From positions 57,410,740 to 57,474,739 of the forward strand of contig CM055901.1 of NCBI GenBank assembly GCA_029582155.1: a stretch of DNA of 64,000 nt. Reading direction: 5' to 3'. A program made the translations under genes and the position numbers. Positions 55,740 through 64,000 of the stretch are shown here, piece by piece (position 1 is the stretch's first letter; every line of letters begins with the position of its first letter). Origin of the DNA: Panopea generosa. Taxonomy: Eukaryota > Mollusca > Bivalvia > Adapedonta > Hiatellidae. Under the pieces are notes generated by a model. It saw nothing but the letters and a program-made list of their open reading frames with translations, was not told the DNA's origin and did not search any database.

Positions 55740-57470
55740 CAAAGAATGTTGATAGCTCAACGAGACTGGGTCTGCGTAATGGCCTGCAGTCTCCAAGTTA
55801 AAATGGTAAAATTTAAAGATAAAACTATGTACAATGTTGTCCTGTTTGGTAATGTGTGGTCAGGTCACCCCGCAATGGAGAGTCCTGAAGGCTTCCAGAG
55901 TTGTAGCTGTCACTAAAATAGTGGTGAGACAGTTCCACTCACTTATTATCCTTGGGTAGAAGGAGTTGGCATAGGTAGCATCGTTGTTGTGTTCTTGGAA
56001 GAACCTATGTTGACCTCAAGTGTGGTGTCGCTGCGCTGGAGGTACCTGTCTGAGGGGATGTCTACAAGGTTGTTCTGTATCTTGAACATCATAGCTAGTC
56101 TGTTGCGTCTTCGGCGACATTCGAGGGACTCCCAGCCAAAGTCTGACATCATGTTGGTGACACATCCTGGGGTCTTGATAGAATAGTTGTTGAAGACGTA
56201 TCTGGCTGCTCTCCTCTGCACCTGTTCAAGGGTCTGGATATTGGATTTGGTGTGGGGGTCCCAAACGGTTGAGGTGTTTTCCATTATGGGCCATACTATG
56301 GCTTTGTAAGAGGCATCCTTGACTGTTGGTTAGCACTCTCTAAGGTTCCTATGGAGGAAGCCAACAGTGTGGCTGACTTTGCTGGCAATGTTGTTCATGT
56401 GTGTGTCCCATGAAAGTTAGTTGGTGATCGTCACACCCAGGTACTTGTTTGCTTCAAAAACTTCCTGTTGTTGACCATGGAGGTAATACTCTGTGCTGAT
56501 GACCTTCTTTCCGCTGTGTGGAGCAATGCGAATGACAGTGCATTTGGCTGGGTGGAAACTCATCTGCCAGGTTTCTTCCCATTGTTCCAGGGCTGATAGG
56601 TCCTCCTGGAGCTGATGTCTGTCTAATATGCTGCCAATGTCATCTGATGTCTCTGACTTAGTGCTGTCTAGGATGACTTGTTGTGTTCTGTGACTCAGGA
56701 ATGACTGGATCCACATCTTGAGATTACCTCAGACCCTGTAGTGGTCAAGCTTATGCAAAAGGCGATTATGAGGAACCTTATCAAAGGCCTTGGCGAAGTC
56801 GAGTAGTATGATGTTGACCTGTTTGTCTTTTGCAGTGCTGGATGCTATCTCTTGGATGGTTGAGAGAAGCTGGCTTTCACAGGAGCGCCGTTTTCTGAAA
56901 CCGTGCTGATTGTCGCATAGGATGTCATGCATGTCAACGTGCTTCATTACACTACTGTGGACGATGTGCTAAGTAGCTTGCACGTCACGGATGTCAGTGA
57001 CACGGGCCTGTAGTTTGCTGCCTAATGTCTATTGCCTTTCTTGAAAAGTGGCACAATTGATGCTTCTCTCCAATCGTCTGGTACTTCACCGATGTTGAGG
57101 GAGTGTTAGAACAGTTTAGCTAGGGCAGTGCTATTTCTGATGCTGCTGCTTTGAGGCTGAAAGGCGGTACTTCATCAGGTCCAGCTGCTTTGTGTGGTTT
57201 TAGGTTGATGAGTAGTTTGTGTACCCCTTTTTAATCAATGGTGATTTTCTCCATCGATGGTGTGGAGCTTGGACCTTTGACAGGCATGTGGGTCTGGTCC
57301 TCTCTGGTGAGTGCCGAGACGAATTGGTCATTGAGGATGTTTGCTCTACTCTTGCTGTCACTCTGCAGGAATCCATCCTTGTTCTTCAGACTTCTTGTAC
57401 CAAGTTTCAGAACAACTTGTCCCATATTTAAAAACAACTCTTCCAAACAAAGGGCAAGTCTTCCCAATTA
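55740..57470 (-). pseudogene. Decayed non-LTR retrotransposon (LINE) reverse transcriptase
   Basis: Minus-strand remnants in several frames. They run from a segment with LNDQFVSALTRED (57467-57231), to a fingers/palm segment with QHGFRKRRSCESQLL and the motif A block DFAKAFDKVPH (56947-56729), to a thumb segment with FLSHRTQQV, LEQWEETWQMSF and NKYLGVTI (56716-56417), to a C-terminal segment with QRRAARYVFNNY (56284-55946). Frameshifts separate them. Around 56645 the text runs directly past where the SGVPQG and (F/Y)xDD catalytic motifs should be, so the active-site segment is deleted and the copy cannot be functional. The ORF1 and endonuclease regions are missing (5' truncated). The family is probably CR1/jockey-like; the assignment is tentative. 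It lies antisense in AGBL4 intron 1. Confidence 0.88.
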
Positions 57471-57475
57471 ATTCT
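57395..57475. repeat. Left arm of an inverted repeat pair
   Basis: Its reverse complement (AAATATGGGACAAGTTGTTC, GAAACTTGG) aligns over about 60 bp with 58670-58790. It abuts the 5' truncation point of the LINE. Confidence 0.65.
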
Positions 57476-57816
57476 TACACATGTTAATATGATTATCCTT
57501 TATAACACCATTTGATTGGATTATTTAAAGACTTGTATAGAAGGATAGGAAACTTGCATTTCCTGACTGAATGTTGATGAAATCACACACGAAGGATTAA
57601 TTATTTGCAAATTAATTATTCATAATTCACAGGCAACTGATTTCTTGTACATAAACTGTAAGTTGTAATGTTATCATAGATGTTTAAACAGGTTTTGATC
57701 ACACAAAATGATCTTGAATTTAAGATATTACGGTTTGAAGGAAAATTTGTCATAATTTGTTGTTATTTTAGCTGAAGTTCATTTTGTAATCAAACATACT
57801 TCAACAATCTTAATGG

Positions 57817-58136
57817 GTGTTGTTGTTGTTGTATGGTGTTTAGCGTTGCTTTCAACAATTTTTCAGTCATATCGCGACGGTGTCTACTTGAGACAGTATT
57901 CTGAGCACTGTCACGCTGGAGTATCATGCCGCAGACACATCGTATGATACCCCACCCAGTCACATTATACTGACGCCAGGCTGACCAGACCTAGAACTCT
58001 CCTCTAAATGCTGAGCGTTAAGCGACGAAGCTTTTAGTACCATTTTTAAAGTCTTTGGTATGACCCGGCCGGGATCGAACCCACGACCTTCCGCATGCGA
58101 GGCGGACACTCTACCACTAGACCACGCCGCGGTCCT
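57817..58136 (-). mobile_element. tRNA-derived SINE, family A, full copy with TSD
   Basis: It has the same head, body and (CAA)n tail as the copy at 13367. A box TCTAGTGGTAGAGTGTCC and B box GGTTCGATCCC are well preserved. It is flanked by 12-bp duplications CAATCTTAATGG (57805-57816 and 58137-58148). It is the best-preserved copy and so probably the youngest. Confidence 0.92.
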
Positions 58137-58669
58137 CAATCTTAATGGTATTCTTTTAGTGAGAATTTCATTTTGATATGTAAGAATTTTGATTTGTGTT
58201 CCTGAGATGAATGAGATCTATATAATTCTTTCGATTATTTTAAGACATAAAATACAATGGTGACTTAATTACTTTATTTGTTTTTAGCTGGTGCAATTAA
58301 TTAATTTGTGTTGTGCTTGACTTTCAATTGATATTACACAAATAATCAGCTTTTTCATACTTCATTACATACAGCTAATGATATCCTTTAATTTAATTTT
58401 CCAACACGTCTATTTAGTTGTTTAAATATTAGATACAGATATGAATATAGAACAGAGAAATAATGTGAAGTGAATGTCACATTCCTGGGTACAAAATAAG
58501 AATACAAACATTTGTCATAAATATTGTGTATTATTTAACTTGCATGTGTGGTTGATAATATCTTGGTAGTCAATTTACAAGCAGAAAAAATATACATTTG
58601 CAAAGTTTCGGTGTTATACTTTATTGAACTAATATAAAAAGCACACACAAATTACACCCATTTCAATTT

Positions 58670-58790
58670 AAGCCTTTTGATGGGACGAGTTATCTTTAAA
58701 TATGGGATGAGTTGTCTCGAAACTTGGAACGAATGATCTTAAAATGTGTGACAAGTTGTCTTGGGACGGGTTGTCTTTGGGACGACTTGT
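58670..58790. repeat. Right arm of an inverted repeat pair
   Basis: It contains TTTAAATATGGGATGAGTTG and CTCGAAACTTGG, plus repeats of GACGAGTTGTCTT. It is inverted relative to 57395-57475 and encloses the SINE copy. Confidence 0.65.
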
Positions 58791-58887
58791 CCATAATTCT
58801 ATTAAACTATGACAGGGAGAACACCAGCTATTACAAAAAAAAGCTAGAGTTCTAAGAACTCTATGCTAAATGTATTCTTTCGTTCTA

Positions 58888-58980
58888 AGGCCATAAGAAA
58901 TTAATTGCTAGATTATCATCGTCGCCCGCCCTCTAATTTTTCATGCTGCCCCAACCCTTTAAATTTTCATAAAAAAAACA
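58888..58980. repeat. Dispersed repeat fragment, copy 2
   Basis: GGCCATAAGAAATTAATTGC, TAGATTATCATCG and GCTGCCCCAACCCTTT match the fragment at 13888. Confidence 0.7.
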
Positions 58981-59228
58981 AACTTTTTTTTGTTTTTTTT
59001 CAAATGTTGTTTCTCCCTGTTTATCTGAAATGTTTTCAATAAGATTATAAATGGGACTGCCAAATTGATGTCCAATTTCAACAAAAACATTACAACAGTG
59101 AAGCAATGCCCAACATACACACATACACAACAGCCAGTAGATTGTTTTTGTGTAGGTAACGAATGCAATAAATATCAACAAAATCTTTACTATCAAAAAA
59201 TAAGATTATAATCATCTTTTATTTTCAG

Positions 59229-59354
59229 GCAGCGAATCGGACAGTACAGATGAGCCAGTGGTAGGAAATGTCAACAAATTTGCTGTTGTTCCACCTGGCT
59301 ATTCTGGACGTCCCAAGAAAGGCCATCTTATTTTTGATGCCTGCTTTGAATGTG
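59229..59354 (+). CDS. AGBL4: AGBL4/CCP6-like cytosolic carboxypeptidase, exon 2
   Basis: A 126-nt exon after TTATTTTCAG, with donor TGTG|GTACGT. It enters needing one base and leaves one base of a glycine codon. It encodes an acidic Ser/Asp segment, then GNVNKFAVVPPGYSGRPKKG and HLIFDACFECG. The PKKGHLIFDACFE block is the conserved start of the N-terminal beta-sandwich domain of CCP6 (AGBL4), a cytosolic M14 metallocarboxypeptidase that removes glutamates from polyglutamylated tubulin and other proteins. Assignment to AGBL4 rather than other CCPs rests on near identity to the human protein as I remember it. The catalytic zinc-binding domain is not in the window. Confidence 0.93.
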
Positions 59355-60237
59355 GTACGTTACTTGTTAAATGAAATAATAATGTAAAACTTTTGTTATA
59401 TCACAGTTATATCTGAGCCATTCTGTTTTATGTATATTGGATAATGTAGTAGACATAAAAAAATAACTACAGAAATTGCTTGCTGAATAATCGCTCTTTT
59501 GTGTTAACAAAAATGTTTTTAGATATGATAGAAAAATGAACGAATGGTGTTTTACAGCAAATGGATGCATAAATAGGTCATTTACTGGTAAAAACAAGAA
59601 AAGATGGACTTTGTATTTCAAAAACCTTTAGAAAATCTGTATTTCTTGTTTTGTTATCTTTAATTTTTATGATAGAAACTGAAAACAATGAGGAACCCAT
59701 AGTTTTCATTTATTTTTATGCCCTTTCCATTTGTAAAATGCCAATTGGGAAGTTAGTGTTACTTTCGTTCAGTTGTCTGTCCGTCTGAGTTTAAATTGGT
59801 TTCAAGTCAATAACCTCTTAAATGATCTATGTATTTAATATATATTCTGTGTGTAGCAGTGTTATTATAAACTGCAGGTCATGTTTGATCAATTGTCAGG
59901 CCAGATTCAATATTTGCCAACATCGGTCAAATTTTACAGGAGTTATGTGTTTTTAACTTAATTTTTGGTAAAACGTACTAATATAGCACCCATATCCTAT
60001 ATACACATTTTTAGTTTCAAACATTAATTTATGAAAGAACCAATCAGCAGGACAATGATGTAGTGAATAAAGGTTGCAAGTTTGACCCCAGGATTGACCT
60101 GATGGCCTGTAATAAACAACACCCGGTATTGGTTCAAACAGACCAAGAGTACAGTTTGCAAAAGTACTAAGATACAAGTTATTGGGCTAAAATAAATTAA
60201 AATAATGAAGGGAAAATATGTCGCTCTAAACTTTCAG
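59355..60237 (+). other. AGBL4 intron 2
   Basis: An 883-nt intron with a GTACGT donor. A tRNA-like B-box motif near 60075-60100 (GGTTGCAAGTTTGACCCC) hints at a degraded SINE; nothing else is recognised. Confidence 0.85.
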
Positions 60238-60362
60238 GAAACCTTGGCAGGGTGGATTACATAACTGAATATGAGTATGACTTGTTTATTCGACCAGACA
60301 CCTGCAACCCAAGATTCCGTGTTTGGTTCAACTTTACAGTTGAGAATGTCAAGGCAGACCAA
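60238..60362 (+). CDS. AGBL4: AGBL4/CCP6-like cytosolic carboxypeptidase, exon 3
   Basis: A 125-nt exon between acceptor AACTTTCAG and donor CCAA|GTAAGT. It starts with two bases of a glycine codon and ends in phase 0. It encodes NLGRVDYITEYEYDLFIRPD, then TCNPRFRVWFNFTVENVKAD and Q. The RPDTCNPRFRVWFNFTVEN block belongs to the N-terminal domain shared by cytosolic carboxypeptidases and is almost invariant between this sequence and vertebrate AGBL4 as I recall it. The frame is intact and it joins both neighbouring exons in phase. Confidence 0.96.
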
Positions 60363-60931
60363 GTAAGTTATGATTGATGTAATGTTATAAATATTGTCTC
60401 AGAATATTGCAGAGCACTTTAAAGGAAATTTATCAGGATTTTTCAAACTTTTATCATTGGCTAAAAGAATTTTATTCCTGTATATCATGTCTATATATAT
60501 ACTCACTGTTCCAAATCTATTTTAGTCTAACCTAGGCATGTAGCCCAAGTAAGGAAATTCCTTTTCAATATATTATTCTTGCATGTTTGAATAGATATCA
60601 GATTTTTTAAAATATATACTGTCCGTAACTATATACCCTACGATGCATTACAAAGTTCATAATATTGGTGACCATGTGTTCAAATTCAGATTCAGATTAC
60701 ATTAAGTTATAAAGAAATATTTAGATTTAAATTTTTAATAATTCAAATACCCTGAACTGTTGTTTATTTGTAATGAATTATGGGCCTGTACAGAGTTTAA
60801 AATAATGAGTAAAAATTTACCCGCCAAAATGTTCGCAGAAGTAGAGCATCCTTAGACCCTTCTGGACCTCTAATGAATTACATGTATTAAAGATATTCAA
60901 TAATAAATTAATTGTGTTTTTTTTGTTTTAG
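60363..60931 (+). other. AGBL4 intron 3
   Basis: A 569-nt AT-rich intron, GTAAGT to TTTTAG, with no recognisable internal features. Confidence 0.9.
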
Positions 60932-61026
60932 AGGATTATACTGAACATAGTTAACTTTAGCAAGACCAAATCATTGTACAGGGAAGGAATGTCCCCTTTT
61001 GTGAAATCAACCAGTAGACCAAAATG
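60932..61026 (+). CDS. AGBL4: AGBL4/CCP6-like cytosolic carboxypeptidase, exon 4
   Basis: A 95-nt exon with a polypyrimidine-rich acceptor (TTTTTTTTGTTTTAG) and donor AAATG|GTGAGT. It enters in phase 0 and ends two bases into a tryptophan codon. It encodes RIILNIVNFSKTKSLYREGM and then SPFVKSTSRPKW, the NFSKTKSLY...STSRPKW block of the CCP N-terminal domain. The donor is followed by an intron taken over by a 43-bp tandem array to the window edge. The catalytic domain (HxxE and later His ligand of M14 enzymes) must lie to the right. Confidence 0.96.
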
Positions 61027-61126
61027 GTGAGTATGAGCTACTACTATTAAGTAACATTTTTCATGTTCTTAAATAAATATAACTTGACATACATGGGTTT
61101 TGTGTCACATATCTGTTTTATGTACC

Positions 61127-64000
61127 TTGAGATAACAGGTTGTACTATTATAGATCTGCACTATATTATCTGAGATATCTTGTTGTACTGTTACAGATAT
61201 GCAGTATGTAACCTGAGATACCAGGTTGTACTATAACAGATCTGCAGTGTACAGTTTGAAATACCAGGTTGAACTGTTATTGAAATGTTGTATGTAACTG
61301 TACATACCTTGGTATATTGTCACTGACCTGTAGTGTAGGTATGTAGCCTGAGATACCAGGTTGTACTATTACAGATCTGCAGTATATAGTTTGAGATACC
61401 AGGTTGTACTGTTACAGATCTGCAGTATGTAACCTGAGATACCAGGTTGTATTGTTACAGATCTGCAATATCTAACCCAAGATACTAGGTTGTACTGTTA
61501 AATGTATGTTTTATATAACCTTACATACCTTGGTGTACTGTCACTGATTTGCAGTTTGTGGATATGTAGCCTGAGATACCAGGTTGTACTGTTACAGATC
61601 TGTAGTATGTTGCCTGAGATACCAGGTTGTACTGTTACAGATCTGTAGTATTTTGCCTGAGATACCAGGTTGTACAGTTACAGATCTGTAGTATGTAGCC
61701 TGAGATACCAGGTTGCACTGTTACATATCTGTAGTATGTAAGCTGAAATACCAGGTTGTACAGGTACAGATCTGTAGTATGTAGCCTGAGATACCAGGTT
61801 GTACTATTACAGATCTGTAGTATGTTGCCTGAGATACCAGGTTGGACTGTAACAGATCTGTAGTATGTTTTCTGAGATACCAGGTTGTACTATAACATAT
61901 CTGTAGTATGTAAGCTGAGATACCAGGTTGTACTGTTACAGATCTGTAGTACATAACCTGAGATACCAGGTTGTACTGTTATATACCTGGCAGTGGGTAT
62001 GCTGTCATGGATCTGTAGTATGTAACCTGAAATACCAGGTTGTACTGTTACAGATCTGTAGTATATAGACTGAGATACCAGGTTGGACTGTTATATACTT
62101 GGCAGTGGGTATGCTGTCACTGATCTGTATTATGTAACCTGAGATACCTGGATATGCTGTCACTGATCTGCAATATGCAGTCCGACATACTTTGGTATGC
62201 TGTCACTGATATGTAGTATGCAGCCTGATATACCTGGATATGCTGCCACTGATCTGCAGTATGCAGTCTGACATACCTTGGTATGCTGTCGCTGATTAGG
62301 TTGTATGTAACCTGAGTTACCTTGGTATGCTGTCACTGATCTGTAGTATGTAACTTGAGATACCTGGATATGCTTTCACTGATCTGCAGCATGCAGACAG
62401 ACATACTTTGGTATGCTGTCACTGATATGTAGTATGTAACCTGAGTTACCTTGGTATGCTGTCACTGATCTGTAGTATGTAACCTTAGATACCTGGGAAT
62501 GCTGTAACTGATCTGTAGTATGTAACCTGAGATACCTGGGTATGCTATTACTGATCTGTAGTTTGCAACCTGAGATGCCTTGGTATACTGTCACTAATCT
62601 GTATTCTGTAACCTGAGATACCTGAGTATGCTGTCACTGATCTGTAGTATGCAGCCAGAGATACATGGGTATGTCACTGATCTGCAGTATGCAGTCTGAC
62701 ATACCACGGTATGCTGTCACTGATCTGTTATATGCAGCCAGAGATGCCTTGTTATGCTGTCACTGATCTGTAATATGCAACCTGAGATGCCTTGGTATGC
62801 TGTCACTGATCTGTAGTATGTAACCTGATGAGAAAACTGGGTGTTATGTCACTGATCTGCAGTATGAAGTCTGACATACCATGGTATGCTGTCACTGATC
62901 TGTCGTATGCAATCTGATATACCTGGGTGTGCTGTTGCTGATCTGTAGTATGTAACCTGATGTACCTGGGTGTGCTGCCAATGATCTGTAGTATGAATTC
63001 TGATGTACCTGGGTGTGCTCTCACTGATCTGTAGTATGTAACCTGATGTACCAGGGTATGTTGTCACTAATCTGTAGTGTGTAACCTGATGTACCTGGGT
63101 GTGCTCTTACTGAACTGTAGTATGTAACCTGATGTACCTGGGTGTGCCCTCACCGATCTATAGTATGTAACCTGATGTACCTGGGTATGCTGTCACTAAT
63201 CTGTAGTATATAACCTGATGTACCTGGGTATGCTGTCACTGATCTGTAGTATATAACCTGATGTACCTGGGTATGCTGTCACTGATCTGTAGTATGTAAC
63301 CTGATGTACCTGGGTGTGCTGCCACTTATCTGTTATATGAGTCCTGATGTACCTGGATGTGCCCTCACTGATCTGTAGTATGTAACCTGATGTACCTGGG
63401 TGTGCTGCCATTGATCTGTAGTATGTAACCTGATGTACCTGGGTGTGCTCTTACTGATCTGTAGTATGTAACCAGATGTACCTGGGTGTGCTGCCACTTA
63501 TCTGTAATATGAGTCCTGATGTACCTGGATGTGCTTTCACTGATCTGTAGTATGTAACCTGATGTACCTGGGTGTGCTGCCATTGATCTGTAGTATGTAA
63601 CCTGATGTACCTGGGTGTGCTGCCACTGGTCTGTAGTATGTAACCTGATGTACCTGGGTGTGCTCTTACTGATCTGTAGTATGTAACTTTATGTACCTGG
63701 GTGTGCTGCCACTGGTCTGTAGTATGTAACCTGATGTACCTGGGTGTGCTCTTACTGATCTGTAGTATTTAATCTGATGTACCTGGGTAAAGTCTCACTG
63801 ATCTGTAGTATGTAGCCTGATGTACCTGGGTGTGCTGCCACTGATCTGTAGTATGTAACCTGATGTACCTGAGTGTGCTCTCACTGATCTGTAGTATGTA
63901 ACATGATGTACCTGGGTATGCTCCCGCTGATCTGTAGTATGTAGCCTGATGTACCTGGGTATGGTCTCACTGATTTGTAGTATGTTATCTAATGTACCTG
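61127..64000 (+). repeat. 43-bp tandem array in AGBL4 intron 4, continuing past the window
   Basis: About 66 units of ATCTGTAGTATGTAACCTGA plus TGTACCTGGGTGTGCTNNNACTG type. Three successive variants can be seen: 'gataccaggttgtactgttacag' (to about 61990), 'gatacctggatatgctgtcactg' (to about 62900) and 'tgtacctgggtgtgctgccactg' (to the edge). ORFs on the minus strand are by-products of the period. Confidence 0.95.

Larger units (their letters stand above)
55107..59228 (+). other. AGBL4 intron 1, invaded by repeats
   Basis: About 4.1 kb, containing an antisense decayed LINE (55740-57470), an inverted repeat pair (57395-57475 and 58670-58790), a SINE with target duplication (57817-58136) and a dispersed repeat fragment (58888-58980). 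It is intronic only if exon 1 at 55082 is correct. Confidence 0.5.

Noticed and set aside
61721-63583. Several minus-strand ORFs of 70-77 aa with a repeated peptide
   Set aside because: The 43-bp period happens to be open in all three frames antisense. They lie in an AGBL4 intron and no splice or start context supports a gene.

Overview
This is animal nuclear DNA: AT-rich, intron-dominated and crowded with transposable-element debris. The repeat vocabulary (tandem cores carrying an 'agggccataactc' motif, several tRNA-derived SINE families) is what I associate with molluscs, most likely a bivalve. That assignment is inference, since no species-diagnostic gene is present.

Two protein-coding genes are recognisable, both only in part, and they point away from each other. 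On the minus strand is an ELAV/Hu-family RNA-binding protein gene. Its RRM1 exons are at 39215-38981 and 26620-26517, and the start of RRM2 is encoded twice, by two tandem 154-nt exons at 24557-24404 and 24189-24036. A possible first exon ends at 51432. The rest of RRM2 and RRM3 were not found between 1 and 24035 and presumably lie beyond the left edge. On the plus strand is the 5' part of a cytosolic carboxypeptidase gene of the AGBL4/CCP6 type: a tentative first exon at 55082-55106 and three secure exons at 59229-59354, 60238-60362 and 60932-61026. The rest, including the catalytic domain, lies beyond the right edge. The roughly 3.6 kb between the two presumed first exons is a candidate shared, divergent promoter region.

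Layout: 1-24035 is presumed ELAV intron with repeat elements (three copies of a tandem-core element, SINEs, small TIR elements); 24036-24557 holds the duplicated alternative exons; 24558-39215 holds RRM1 and a 2.2-kb array of 46-bp units; 39216-51431 is a long intron with several repeat families and a 165-bp array; 51432-55081 is the intergenic region; 55082-64000 is AGBL4, with a decayed antisense LINE and a SINE in intron 1 and a 43-bp satellite-like array filling intron 4 to the window edge.

The best candidate for something undescribed is the ELAV exon pair. The two exons are equal in length, about 79% identical in protein, and both have intact splice sites. Because each is 154 nt (not a multiple of three), only transcripts with exactly one of them stay in frame. 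This predicts a mutually exclusive splicing switch inside the second RNA-binding domain. Second is the ELAV-AGBL4 head-to-head arrangement, which matches my recollection of human ELAVL4 and AGBL4 on 1p33 and would be deeply conserved microsynteny.
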